Source of the DNA: Streptomyces sp. NBC_00234
GTDB taxonomy: Bacteria; Actinomycetota; Actinomycetes; Streptomycetales; Streptomycetaceae
Direction: 5' to 3'
Length of the DNA: 64,000 bases
NCBI RefSeq assembly: GCF_036195325.1
Contig: NZ_CP108101.1
Coordinates: forward strand, 5,332,001 to 5,396,000
The position numbers and the translations under genes are program-made. Each line of letters begins with the position of its first letter. Position 1 is the first letter of the stretch. A model generated the notes under the pieces. It searched no databases, was not told where the DNA came from, and saw only the letters and a list, made by a program, of their open reading frames with translations. Positions 8,851-17,776 of the stretch are shown piece after piece.

Positions 8851-8877
8851 CGGTGCGCCTCCTTCGAAGGCGCACCG
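8851..8877. terminator. Bidirectional hairpin between zinc-ribbon gene and ABC1 kinase
   Basis: CGGTGCGCCT is repeated inverted with a loop containing the palindrome CCTTCGAAGG, between convergent stop codons. Confidence 0.7.
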
Positions 8878-8898
8878 TCTCCGGCCCCGCTCCCAGCC

Positions 8899-10347
8899 CT
8901 ACGCCTCGACGGCCGCGCTCTTCTGCTCGACAGCCTGCTCGTCCTCTTCCCACTCGTCCTCGTTCTCGGCCACGGCCTCGGCCACGAAGCCCGGGAGCCA
9001 TGATTCGAGTTCGTCCCGGAGACGCACGGTCGCACCCAGCTGGCACAGCACCCCGATCGTGCTCAGCGTCACGCGGTGTATCAGCAGATAGGACGGCGGA
9101 AGGTTCAACTGCTTGCCCAGCTGATGGGCGGGGGAGCGAGGATCGGCGATCCGGGCCGCCTGGGCGCGCAGCCAGCCACGGGTGAAGGTGAACTCGTCCA
9201 CCTGCGCCGGCTCGATGATCGGCAGGAGGTAGTCGAGCACCGCGTCCGGCGCGAGCTCGATCGACTCCCTGACGAAGCCCGCTCCGCGCAGCAGCTCGTA
9301 CACCGCTTCGGCGTCGCCCTCCAGCGTCATCCGCAGCGAGTCGCCGATGGTCTGAGGCAGCCCGCCCGGCAGCCGGTCCACCGTGCCGAAGTCCAGCACT
9401 CCGAGCCGCCACTGCTCGGGGTCGCCGTCCAGGCCGTCCCCCTCCGGGCCGTCCTCGCCATCGCTTTCGGCGGCGGGCAGCAGCCGGAAGTTGCCCGGGT
9501 GCGGATCGGCGTGCAGCAGACCCGTACGCGCCGGACCCGAGAAGAGGAAGCGCGCCAGCAACTGGCCGGCCCGGTCCCGCTGCTCCACCGTGCCCTCGGC
9601 GATCACGTCGGCCAGCGGAATGCCGTCGATCCACTCCGACACCAGGACCTGTTCGGACTGGTGCACCACACCCGGGACGACCACATCCGGATCGTCCTCG
9701 AACTCCGCCGCGTGCTGCCGCTGGGACTCCGCCTCCAGGCCGTAGTCCAGTTCCTCCGCCACCCGCTCGCGCAGTTCCTTGATGAGCGGCTTGACGTCCA
9801 TCCCCGGGACCAGCGGGCCGAACAGCCGGGCGAAACGGCTCAACTGGGTCAGATCCGAGAGCAGCGCCTCGCCCGCGCCCGGGTACTGCACCTTCACCGC
9901 GACGTCACGTCCGTCGTGCCACACGGCGCGGTGGACCTGCCCGATCGACGCGGCGGCGGACGGCTTGTCCTCGAACGAGAGGAAAAGATCCCGCCAGTCC
10001 TCGCCGAGCCGCTCCTCCAATACCGCGTGCACGGTGCGCGCGGGCATGGGCGGCGCCGCTTCCTGCAGCTTGGTGAGCGCAGCCCGGTAGGGGCCCGCGA
10101 CCTCCTCGGGCAGGGCCGACTCGAAGACGGACAACGCCTGTCCGAGCTTCATCGCACCACCCTTCAACTCGCCGAGGACGCGGAAGAGTTGATCGGCAGT
10201 GCGCTGCTGCACCTCGCGGGCGACCAGCTCGGCGGACTTCCCGCCGATCCGCTTGCCCAGGCCCCACGTTGCACGGCCGGCGAAGCCGAGCGGCAGCGCG
10301 GCCAGCTTGGCGGTACGGGTGACCGCCTTCCGGGGAAGATCAGACAT
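8899..10347 (-). CDS. ABC1/AarF/UbiB-family atypical kinase
   Basis: A 482-residue member of the ABC1 atypical kinase family. Hallmarks are the KxGQ motif (MKLGQ, near residue 67), the alanine-rich nucleotide loop SAAASIGQVH, VAVKVQYPG with the ATP-site lysine, and a catalytic region HADPHPGNF. In other organisms these proteins support isoprenoid quinone synthesis or lipid homeostasis. In actinobacteria the role is unproven. ATG 10347 has a GGAGGGG ribosome site, better than the upstream in-frame codon. It lies 59 bases downstream of the ThiF-like gene and is probably co-transcribed with it. Confidence 0.88.
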   Translation of the reverse strand: MSDLPRKAVTRTAKLAALPLGFAGRATWGLGKRIGGKSAELVAREVQQRTADQLFRVLGELKGGAMKLGQALSVFESALPEEVAGPYRAALTKLQEAAPPMPARTVHAVLEERLGEDWRDLFLSFEDKPSAAASIGQVHRAVWHDGRDVAVKVQYPGAGEALLSDLTQLSRFARLFGPLVPGMDVKPLIKELRERVAEELDYGLEAESQRQHAAEFEDDPDVVVPGVVHQSEQVLVSEWIDGIPLADVIAEGTVEQRDRAGQLLARFLFSGPARTGLLHADPHPGNFRLLPAAESDGEDGPEGDGLDGDPEQWRLGVLDFGTVDRLPGGLPQTIGDSLRMTLEGDAEAVYELLRGAGFVRESIELAPDAVLDYLLPIIEPAQVDEFTFTRGWLRAQAARIADPRSPAHQLGKQLNLPPSYLLIHRVTLSTIGVLCQLGATVRLRDELESWLPGFVAEAVAENEDEWEEDEQAVEQKSAAVEA

Positions 10348-10406
10348 GTGCCCCTCCAGTTCCCAGACCGTGCCGCGTGGGTCGTCGGCGTTGCCGTCGA
10401 CAGCGG

Positions 10407-11552
10407 TCACCCGGCCATTGTGTCGTGTACGGCACCCGCCTCGGAGGTGAGCTCCCCCTCAGTGTGCCCAGCCGCGCCGCAGGAGCAGTCGCGGTGGGGG
10501 CCCAACTGCTCCGACCGCCAGTCCAGCAGCGGCATCGCGGCCTCCCAGCGGGCACCCGTACTGGCGGGCAACTCTCCGTCGAGGAAGGACAGCGCGTGCG
10601 CCGCCGCGAGCCCCGCCACCGCCGTCGCCAGGCCCACTTCGCAGGCCGGAACGGTGCTGCGCCGACCGGAGCGCCACTGCGCCAGCATCCGTGGCCATTG
10701 CTGGTCACGATCGGCGCGGTGCAGCGCCAGGCAGCCCGCGCACCCCGTACCGCCCGGCAGCACCAGCGGGCCGACCACACCTGTGGCCTCGATCACACCC
10801 GCGTAGAGATGGGGACTTCCCGAAGCGATCCACGGGGCGGCGGTGGCGGGATCGGGGGCGTACGCCGAGAGGCCGTCCCGCGGGGCGACCACGATCAGGG
10901 ACAGGCCCGGTTCGCCGCCTGCCGGCGCCCCGGTCGTCTCCGCGGCCCGCGGGGTCCCGCCCACGGCGGACCGGCGTACGAGTTGACGGGCCGCCGAGTC
11001 CCTCCGCTCTCCGACCGCGGATGCCGGAAGCCCTCCGGGGGCGACGTCCCAGGGCTCGGCGCGCCCCCCGTCCAGCACCTCGACCCGGCCCACCCCCGCC
11101 CCGGAGAGCACCGACGCGATCACGGCGCCCACCCGCCCCGCACCCCGCACCTGGACGTGCATGGCGCGCCGGGCCGCGAGCCGCCGTAGCGCGCTGCCCG
11201 GTTCCGGATGCACGACGGAGAGTGACGCGAGATCAGGGCGCTGCCGCTCCAGGGTGTCCGCCCGGGCGCGTAACGCATCGGCCTCCGGGCCGCCTCCCCG
11301 AGGATCGTCGAGCAGCCCCGCCTCCGTCAGGCGCGCTACCAGCACGTCCACATGACGGTCCGAAAGGTCCAGCGACCGGGCTTCCTCGTGAAGGAGTTGC
11401 AGCCCCCGCGTGCCGTCGAGCAGTTCCAGAAAGCTCCCGGTGGCAATATCCACGGGACCGAGCGTCACCGCGTGGGCAGGGGTCACTCCGAATTGGACGG
11501 TGTTACGTTCGCGCCATGCGCGGCGCAGTGCGGGCTTGAGCATCGGATGCAT
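10407..11552 (-). CDS. ThiF/E1-like Rossmann-fold protein
   Basis: A 381-residue protein with a dinucleotide-type glycine motif GAGRVG at 137-142 followed by acidic D161, as in ThiF/MoeB/E1 adenylyltransferases. CAGC and CSC pairs near the C-terminus resemble the E1-family zinc site. The N-terminal 130 residues are unlike ThiF and resemble the added domain of peptide-modification cyclase partners, but no precursor peptide or cyclodehydratase lies nearby. The start is the MHPMLKP methionine (11552) behind GGGGAGAAG. The function is unknown. Linkage to the ABC1 kinase gene suggests a shared unit. Confidence 0.8.
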   Translation of the reverse strand: MHPMLKPALRRAWRERNTVQFGVTPAHAVTLGPVDIATGSFLELLDGTRGLQLLHEEARSLDLSDRHVDVLVARLTEAGLLDDPRGGGPEADALRARADTLERQRPDLASLSVVHPEPGSALRRLAARRAMHVQVRGAGRVGAVIASVLSGAGVGRVEVLDGGRAEPWDVAPGGLPASAVGERRDSAARQLVRRSAVGGTPRAAETTGAPAGGEPGLSLIVVAPRDGLSAYAPDPATAAPWIASGSPHLYAGVIEATGVVGPLVLPGGTGCAGCLALHRADRDQQWPRMLAQWRSGRRSTVPACEVGLATAVAGLAAAHALSFLDGELPASTGARWEAAMPLLDWRSEQLGPHRDCSCGAAGHTEGELTSEAGAVHDTMAG

Positions 11553-11735
11553 GACTACTTCTCCCCGTTCGCTGTGAAGATCCTTTGCCAGAATGCGGTG
11601 GCGGCGCGAAGTCTGCGGAAAGTTCTCCACAGGCGGGGGGTATTAGTCGTTCAAATGGTGCATGCCGTGGACCGGATCGCCGTCTCCGGTTCCGGAGTCG
11701 GGACTTCCGCCACTGACAGCGGGTAACGTCGTGGC

Positions 11736-12359
11736 GTGCCCGCCGAACCGTCACCCGGCTTGGCCGGGGAGATCCCCGCGCGCAGCGCCGGAAGCAGTCA
11801 GCGCAGCGCGGCTGCCCGCCCGCCCCGCGCTTCCGCGACGAGCGCGGTCGAGGTCCGCAGGAGTGCCCGGCGTAACAGAACGGTCTCCGCGTACCGCGAG
11901 GGCGACCGCACCATCGTGCTGATCCCCGCCCGGATGTCGGAGGCGGAGGAGCAGCGCTGGGTGAGCGTGATGCTCGACAAACTCGCCGCCCAGGAGAGCA
12001 AGCGGGTCATCGGCGACAGCGAGCTGGCCGAGCGCGCCGAGCGCCTGTCCGCCCAGTACTTCGCGGGCCGTGCCCGGCCCGCGTCCGTGCGGTGGGTGAC
12101 CAACCAGAACACGCGATGGGGCTCCTGCACTCCGGCCGAGGGATCCATCCGGCTTTCGCACCGGCTGCAGGGGATGCCGGAGTACGTCGTCGACTACGTG
12201 CTCGTCCACGAGCTGGCCCATCTGCTCGTCCCCGGTCACGGTCCGCGATTCTGGCGGCTGCTGGAGGCGTATCCCCGCACCGAGCGGGCCCGGGGCTATC
12301 TCGAGGGCGTCGTGGCGGCCGACCGGCTTCCGCACCTGCCCGCCGCACGTGAGGAGTGA
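11736..12359 (+). CDS. YgjP/SprT-like zinc metallopeptidase (DUF45, M48-type annotation)
   Basis: A 207-residue protein with the motif HELAHLLVPGHGPRFW: H158 and H162 of HELAH plus H167 as the likely third zinc ligand. TRWGSC, a typical DUF45/WLM segment, is also present. The first 60 residues are basic and low-complexity, without membrane segments, so it is probably cytosolic. GTG 11736 is the earliest plausible start. It is divergent from the ThiF-like gene and followed after about 107 bases by the TerD-AIM24 gene. The substrate is unknown. Confidence 0.82.
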   Translation: MPAEPSPGLAGEIPARSAGSSQRSAAARPPRASATSAVEVRRSARRNRTVSAYREGDRTIVLIPARMSEAEEQRWVSVMLDKLAAQESKRVIGDSELAERAERLSAQYFAGRARPASVRWVTNQNTRWGSCTPAEGSIRLSHRLQGMPEYVVDYVLVHELAHLLVPGHGPRFWRLLEAYPRTERARGYLEGVVAADRLPHLPAAREE

Positions 12360-12466
12360 CGTTCGGTGATTCTGTACCGGGTGTGTACCGACTTGGCTCG
12401 TTGTCGCCGTTTGCGGTTAGCCTGACGCGACGCATTCACATTCGGGATGGGGGACGGTCGTTACGC

Positions 12467-14038
12467 ATGGCCAGGGAATTCCAACGCGGCCACAAGGCCA
12501 AGATCAGTGACCTCACGCCCGGGACGGATCTGTACGTAGGTGTGCAGATCGCGGGCCCCGGACTGACCTTCGACATCAGCTGCTTCGGCCTCGATGCCAA
12601 TGAGCAGCTCTCGGACGACCGGTATTTCATCTTCTTCAACCAGCCGAAGTCGCCCGAGGAGTCCATTCAGCTGCTCGGCGCACAGTCCGGTGACACCGAG
12701 TCGTTCCGCGTCACGCTCGACCGCATTCCGGCGAACATCCACAAGCTGTCGTTCACCGCGACTCTCGACGGTGCGGGACAGATGTCGCAAGTCGGACCCG
12801 GATACATCCGGATCGTGGCAGGCGGCGAAGAGGTGGTGAAGTACGCCTTCACCGGCTCGGAGTTCACCACCGAGCGCGCCGTGATGCTGGGCGACTTCTA
12901 CCTCAAGGACGTCTGGCGCTTCGCCGCCGTCGGCCAGGGTTTCGACGGTGGCCTGGACGCGCTGCTGAAGAACTTCGGCGGCGAGGTCGCGGAGGAAGCC
13001 CCGGCCGCCCCGCCGGCAGCCGCCCCGTCGTTCGCCCCGCCCGCCCAGGCGACCGCGCCCCCCGCCTTCGGAGCCCCGGCTCCGCAGGCCCCGCAGCCCG
13101 CACCCGCCTTCGGAGCCCCTGCCGCCCCGGCCCCCGCGCCGCAGCAGCCGATGCATTCCGCGCCGACCATGGCGGCGCCCATGGCACCGCCGGCTCCGTC
13201 CCCGTACGGACAGCCGCAGCAGCCGCAGTTCGGACAGGTGCCCGGGCAGGCCGCACCACCCGCCGCTCCGTACGGGCAGCAGCCTCCGGCCGCGTTCGGC
13301 CAGCCGGCTCCCGCCCCTTACGGGCAGCAGCCTCCCGGCATGCCGCAGGGCGTGCCCCAGGGTGTCCCGCAGGGCGGTGCCGGTCTTCAGGCGGCTCTCC
13401 AGCTCTACAAGGAGACGCCGACCGGCCAGCGCTGGACCCCGCAGAACCAGCAGCTCATGCGGGTCGACCTGACCATGGGTGGCAACCCCGTGCTGGCCCG
13501 TCAGGGCAGCATGGTGATGTACCAGGGCAAGGTCGACTTCGGCTACAAGAGCGCGGGTTTCGCGGGTCGTGTGGTCGGAAACGCCACCGGTCAGGAAATG
13601 CAGCTGATGCGCTGTACGGGCCGGGGCCAGGTCTTCCTCGCCGAGGAGGGCTCGCACCTGCATCCCATCGAGCTGCAGGGCGACGGCATCTGTGTCTCCG
13701 CCGAGAGCGTTCTCGCCTTCGACGAGTCGCTCCAGTACGAGGTCCGCAGGATCGAGGGCCACGGCATCCCCGGCGGCGCCCTGTTCACCATGCAGTTCCA
13801 GGGCACCGGCACCGTGGTCGTGAAGACCCATGGTGTTCCCGTCGTCCTGCCGGTCACCCCGACCACGTTCGCCGACTGCAACGCCGTCGTGGCCTGGTCC
13901 TCTGCGTCCCAGGTGATCCTCTCCAGCCAGGTCAGGCTGCGCCGCAACGCGTATCCGGGACACAGCGGAGAGACCGTGAACCTCCAGTTCCGGGGAGCCC
14001 CCGGAAACTTCATCGTCGTCCAGCCCTACGAGGTGTGA
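12467..14038 (+). CDS. TerD-AIM24 fusion protein
   Basis: A 523-residue protein with three parts. Residues 1 to about 180 are a TerD/stress-protein domain (calcium-binding beta sandwich; FDISCFGLDANEQLSDDRYFIFFNQ region). Residues 185 to about 330 are a Pro/Ala/Gln-rich linker with repeated YGQQPP-like units. The rest is an AIM24 domain with the GQGQVFLAEEG-like core. TerD proteins are linked to tellurite resistance and envelope stress. AIM24 is known from mitochondria but poorly understood in bacteria. ATG 12467 starts the TerD domain. Two more AIM24 genes follow at 11- and 18-base gaps, making an operon. Confidence 0.88.
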   Translation: MAREFQRGHKAKISDLTPGTDLYVGVQIAGPGLTFDISCFGLDANEQLSDDRYFIFFNQPKSPEESIQLLGAQSGDTESFRVTLDRIPANIHKLSFTATLDGAGQMSQVGPGYIRIVAGGEEVVKYAFTGSEFTTERAVMLGDFYLKDVWRFAAVGQGFDGGLDALLKNFGGEVAEEAPAAPPAAAPSFAPPAQATAPPAFGAPAPQAPQPAPAFGAPAAPAPAPQQPMHSAPTMAAPMAPPAPSPYGQPQQPQFGQVPGQAAPPAAPYGQQPPAAFGQPAPAPYGQQPPGMPQGVPQGVPQGGAGLQAALQLYKETPTGQRWTPQNQQLMRVDLTMGGNPVLARQGSMVMYQGKVDFGYKSAGFAGRVVGNATGQEMQLMRCTGRGQVFLAEEGSHLHPIELQGDGICVSAESVLAFDESLQYEVRRIEGHGIPGGALFTMQFQGTGTVVVKTHGVPVVLPVTPTTFADCNAVVAWSSASQVILSSQVRLRRNAYPGHSGETVNLQFRGAPGNFIVVQPYEV

Positions 14039-14049
14039 GGGAGCCCGTC

Positions 14050-14730
14050 ATGAACCAGCAACTCGCGGGCTTCGCCCCGACCCCCGTAACGGCCCGGATG
14101 GAGAATCACGGCCGCACGATGCTCAAGGTCGCCATGGCCTCGGGCCAGGACCTGTACGCACGCACCGGCTCGATGGTGGCGTACGAGGGCTTCATCCAGT
14201 ACGAACCCAATCCGCCCGCAGTCCGGCAGGCCGCCTCCCAGTGGGTCACCGGCGAGGGCGCACCCATCATGAAGTGCGCGGGCGACGGGCTTCTCTACCT
14301 GGCCGACTACGGCGCCGATGTGGTCGTCATCAACCTCAACAACGACTCCCTCTCGGTCAACGGCACCAACCTTCTCGCCTTCGACGCCCACCTCACCTGG
14401 GGTGTCGAGCGGGTCAAGGGGCTTGCCAAGTTCGCCGGCCAGGGCCTGTGGAACGTAGGAATCCAGGGCACCGGGTGGGTCGCCATCACCTCCCGCGGCA
14501 CGCCGATCGTCGTCGACTGCGGCCGGGGCGAGGACGAGACGTACGTCGACCCGGACGCGCTGGTCGCGTGGTCCCCGAACCTGAAGGTGAAGGGCAAGCG
14601 CAGCTTCAAGGCGTCCTCGCTCATCGGGCGGGGCAGCGGTGAGGCGTACCAGATGGCCTTCTCGGGACAGGGCATCGTCGTCGTCCAGCCGAGCGAGGAC
14701 AGTACCGACCGCCTGCGGATCCGGAACTGA
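14050..14730 (+). CDS. AIM24-family protein (second in cluster)
   Basis: A 226-residue protein consisting of one AIM24 domain. Signature pieces are LYARTGSMVAYEGFIQY, GDGLLYLADYGADVVVI and FSGQGIVVVQPSE. No signal peptide or membrane segment is visible. ATG 14050 has GAGGGAG eight bases upstream, overlapping the stop of the fusion gene, so translation is probably coupled. It is paralogous to the AIM24 part of its upstream neighbour and to the next gene. The function is unknown. Confidence 0.85.
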   Translation: MNQQLAGFAPTPVTARMENHGRTMLKVAMASGQDLYARTGSMVAYEGFIQYEPNPPAVRQAASQWVTGEGAPIMKCAGDGLLYLADYGADVVVINLNNDSLSVNGTNLLAFDAHLTWGVERVKGLAKFAGQGLWNVGIQGTGWVAITSRGTPIVVDCGRGEDETYVDPDALVAWSPNLKVKGKRSFKASSLIGRGSGEAYQMAFSGQGIVVVQPSEDSTDRLRIRN

Positions 14731-14748
14731 GGGGGAGGAGAAAACACC

Positions 14749-15504
14749 ATGCAGAGTCCGCTTTTCGCTCACACCGAGCAGCAGTCCCAGGACCGGTACA
14801 CCATCCAGAACCCGCAGCTCCTGCGGGTCTCGCTGACCGGTCACGACGACATCCTCGCCCGCAAGGGGGCCATGGTCGCGTACCAGGGCCTGATGGAGTT
14901 CGACGGCGAGTACCGCTCCCAGGGGCAGCGGCGCGCCCGTGCGAACACGGGTGAGGGTCTCGACCTGATGCGCTGCACGGGGCAGGGCACCGTCTACCTG
15001 GCCAACCTCGCCCAGTACATCCACGTCGTGGACGTCGACCACGAGGGAATGACGGTGGACAGCGCCTATGTCCTCGCCCTCGACTCCACGCTGCACACCG
15101 AGGTCATCGCGGTGGACAGCCAGTACGGCATCTCCGGCACCGGGAAGTACCAGCTCAACATCTCCGGCTCCGGCAAGGTCGCGCTGATGACCTCCGGCCA
15201 GCCTCTGATGATGCAGGTGACGCCGGACAAGTACGTGAACGTCGACGCCGACGCGATCGTGGCCTGGTCCAGCTCGCTGCGGGTGCAGATGCAGGCGCAG
15301 ACGCACTCCTCAGGAGTCCGGCGGCGACGCGGCAACACCGGCGAGGGCTGGGAGCTCAGCTTCCTCGGGCAGGGCTTCGCCCTCGTCCAGCCGAGCGAGG
15401 TCATGCCCCCGCAGCATGCCGGGATCGGACAGGGCGTCGGTGCCCAGTTCGGAGTCGGCCAGCAGGGCTCGCACGCTCAGAACCAGAACAACGCCTGGAA
15501 CTGA
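14749..15504 (+). CDS. AIM24-family protein (third in cluster)
   Basis: A 251-residue AIM24 domain protein. KGAMVAYQGLMEF, GQGTVYLANLAQYIHVV and FLGQGFALVQPSE mirror the motifs of its two upstream paralogues. The C-terminal 35 residues are Gly/Gln/Asn-rich. The ribosome site GGGGGAGGAG is very strong. It ends the operon and is followed by a 21-base-pair hairpin. Three tandem AIM24 copies suggest a hetero-oligomeric beta-barrel assembly, which is inference. Confidence 0.85.
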   Translation: MQSPLFAHTEQQSQDRYTIQNPQLLRVSLTGHDDILARKGAMVAYQGLMEFDGEYRSQGQRRARANTGEGLDLMRCTGQGTVYLANLAQYIHVVDVDHEGMTVDSAYVLALDSTLHTEVIAVDSQYGISGTGKYQLNISGSGKVALMTSGQPLMMQVTPDKYVNVDADAIVAWSSSLRVQMQAQTHSSGVRRRRGNTGEGWELSFLGQGFALVQPSEVMPPQHAGIGQGVGAQFGVGQQGSHAQNQNNAWN

Positions 15505-15518
15505 TCATCGGGCAGCGG

Positions 15519-15564
15519 TATCGCGTAAGGGGCGGTCTCTCAGGAGACCGCCCCTTACGCGATA
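15519..15564. terminator. 21-bp perfect hairpin between AIM24 cluster and Nudix gene
   Basis: Positions 15519-15539 are fully complementary to 15544-15564, with a four-base loop. It lies between convergent genes and is well suited to stop transcription in both directions. Confidence 0.85.
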
Positions 15565-15580
15565 GCGGGGTCGTGCCGCC

Positions 15581-16135
15581 TTACGGCCGGTGGCGCTCTT
15601 CCAGCGCCGCCAGGGTGCCCTCCAGCAGCCGTACGACCGAGGTGTCGGCCACGGCCGCGACCTCCTCGTAGGCGTACCACCGCAGGTCCAGCGACTCGTC
15701 GCTGATCTGCTCGGTGGCGCCGGCCGGGGCGAGTGCCGCGTACTGCACGTCCAGGTGCCAGTTGCAGGGCGCCGGAATCGGGTGCCGGTCCAGCCGCACC
15801 GGCCCGCCGGGCAGCAGCGTCAGGCCCTCTATCCCGGATTCCTCCGTCGCCTCACGCAGCGCGGCGGCGGCCAGGGAGGCGTCCTGAGGCTCGCAGTGCC
15901 CGCCCATCTGGAGCCACATCTGCAGCTTCCTGTGCAGGGTCAGCAGGACCCGGCCGCGCTCGGCGTCGATCACCAGAGCGCTGGCGGTCAGATGACCGGC
16001 CTCGCACGCCTTCCACATGCCGTCCGGATGCTGTGCGAGGTGGTCGAGGTAGACCTGACGCAGGTCGTCCTGCGCGGTGTCGTCGCCTGATGTGCAGCTC
16101 TTCAGTACGAGGACGGCGTCGTCGTGCAGGCTCAC
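15581..16135 (-). CDS. Nudix hydrolase
   Basis: A 184-residue protein with a Nudix box running from GHCEPQDASL to REATEESGI. The first glycine region is GGHCEP, and the REATEESG catalytic core is intact. The GTG start at 16135 overlaps the stop of the upstream metalloprotease-like gene by four bases (GTGA), so translation is coupled. The substrate is not predictable; ADP-ribose or nucleotide-sugar types are common in this size class. Confidence 0.85.
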   Translation of the reverse strand: MSLHDDAVLVLKSCTSGDDTAQDDLRQVYLDHLAQHPDGMWKACEAGHLTASALVIDAERGRVLLTLHRKLQMWLQMGGHCEPQDASLAAAALREATEESGIEGLTLLPGGPVRLDRHPIPAPCNWHLDVQYAALAPAGATEQISDESLDLRWYAYEEVAAVADTSVVRLLEGTLAALEERHRP

Positions 16136-17586
16136 TGGTCGGTGTCGTCCTTGCTGTCCTTGCCGTCCTTGTCCTCGGAACCCGGCTCGTCGGCGCCGTC
16201 CGCGGCGGAGGCGGGCTTCTGCGGTCCCTTGGCGGCCTCACCGAGCATCTTGTCCAGCTCGGAGAAGTCCATCTGCTCGTGATGGACGAAGCCGTCCGGG
16301 TCGTCCAGGTCATGGGCCGTCGGCAGCATGTCCGGGTGCTCCCACAACGCGTCACGGCCGTCGACACCCCGTGCGTCCGTGAGCGAGGCCCACAGCCGCG
16401 AGGCGTCCCGCAGCCGTCGCGGACGCAGCTGGAGTCCGATCAGCGTGGCGAAGGTCTGCTCGGCGGGGCCACCGGACGCACGGCGCCTGCGCAGGGTCTC
16501 GCGCAGGGCGTCCGCCGAGGTCAGACGGGTCTTGGCGGCCTCGTGGACCACCGCGTCCACCCAGCCCTCGACCAGCGCGAGCGCCGTCTCCAGGCGGGCC
16601 AGCGACGCCTTCTGCTCCGGCGTGTCCTCCGGCTGGAACATTCCCTGCTGGAGGGCGTCCTGCAGCTGCTCGGGATGCGTCGGGTCGAACTGGCCGACGA
16701 CGTCCTCCAGCTTGCTGGTGTCGACCTTGATGCCGCGCGCGTACGCCTCGACCGCACCGAAGAGGTGGGAGCGCAGCCACGGCACATGGGCGAAGAGCCG
16801 CTGGTGGGCCGCCTCGCGCAGGGCGAGGTAGAGCCGCACCTCGTCCTGGGCGACGCCCAGGTCCTTGCCGAACTGCTCGACGTTCAACGGAAGGAGCGCG
16901 GCCTTGCCGGCCGGGCCCAGCGGCAGCCCGATGTCCGTGGAACCGACCACTTCACCGGCGAGCACGCCCACGGCCTGCCCGATTTGCTGCCCGAACATGG
17001 CGCCGCCCATGGACCGCATCATGCCGATCAGCGGGCCGGCCATGGCCTGCATCTCCTCCGGCAGGACGTCGCCCATGGCCAGGCCGACACGCTCGGCCAC
17101 CGGGTCGACCAGCTGCTGCCAGGCGGGGAGGGACGCCTCGACCCACTCCGCGCGGCTCCACGCCACCGTCGAGACCGAACCCGACGGAAGCGAGGTCACG
17201 CCGTCCAGCCAGAGGTCGGCCAGCCGCAGCGCCTCGTCGACCGCCGTCCGCTCCGCGGGACCCACGCTCGCGTCCTTGGTGCCGTCCGGAGTGCCCTGCG
17301 ACACCGTCTGGCGGGCGATCTGCTTGGCCATGTCCCAGTTCACGGGACCGCCCTCGTAGCTGAGCATCTGGCCGAGCTGCTGGAAGGCCGCACCCAGGTC
17401 GTTCGGGTTCATCGAACCGAACATGGCTGCGAACGGATTGTCACCGCCCGCGCCGGGGCCGAAGCCGAACGGGTTGCCCGGGCCGCCGGGACCCTGGCCA
17501 CCTCCGGTGGGGTCCTTCTTCTTGCCTTCGTCGCCGTCTTCCGGCTCCTCCGGCGGAAGGCCGAATCCGAATGGGGTGTCACTCAC
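16132..17586 (-). CDS. DUF2342 zinc-dependent metalloprotease-like protein
   Basis: A 484-residue protein of the actinobacterial DUF2342 family, often annotated as a zinc-dependent metalloprotease. A Gly/Pro-rich N-terminus of about 60 residues precedes a helical domain. The segment EGWVDAVVHEAAKTR (near residue 340) occupies the presumed active-site helix, but I see HEAAK rather than a full HExxH, so peptidase activity is uncertain. GTG 17586 has GAGGAAA upstream. It is the first gene of a two-gene unit with the Nudix hydrolase. Confidence 0.75.
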   Translation of the reverse strand: MSDTPFGFGLPPEEPEDGDEGKKKDPTGGGQGPGGPGNPFGFGPGAGGDNPFAAMFGSMNPNDLGAAFQQLGQMLSYEGGPVNWDMAKQIARQTVSQGTPDGTKDASVGPAERTAVDEALRLADLWLDGVTSLPSGSVSTVAWSRAEWVEASLPAWQQLVDPVAERVGLAMGDVLPEEMQAMAGPLIGMMRSMGGAMFGQQIGQAVGVLAGEVVGSTDIGLPLGPAGKAALLPLNVEQFGKDLGVAQDEVRLYLALREAAHQRLFAHVPWLRSHLFGAVEAYARGIKVDTSKLEDVVGQFDPTHPEQLQDALQQGMFQPEDTPEQKASLARLETALALVEGWVDAVVHEAAKTRLTSADALRETLRRRRASGGPAEQTFATLIGLQLRPRRLRDASRLWASLTDARGVDGRDALWEHPDMLPTAHDLDDPDGFVHHEQMDFSELDKMLGEAAKGPQKPASAADGADEPGSEDKDGKDSKDDTDQ

Positions 17587-17776
17587 GGGTTTCCTCGGCT
17601 CGTAGGGCCGCCGGCTCGAACCGACGGCGACTGCCCGACATCACCATCCAGCGTAGACACCAAGCCCGCTTAGGGCCTCAGTGCTCCGCCGGCTCCCGGC
17701 CTGCGGCAGGATGGACGCCACCTGGTACGTACGCGTCATTCGGGTACGTACTGAAGACAACCGCTGGAGACGCCCG

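Noticed and set aside
13030..13370. Pro/Ala/Gln-coding repeats considered as a DNA repeat array or CRISPR
   Set aside because: The periodicity is irregular and in frame with the protein. It encodes the flexible linker of the TerD-AIM24 fusion.
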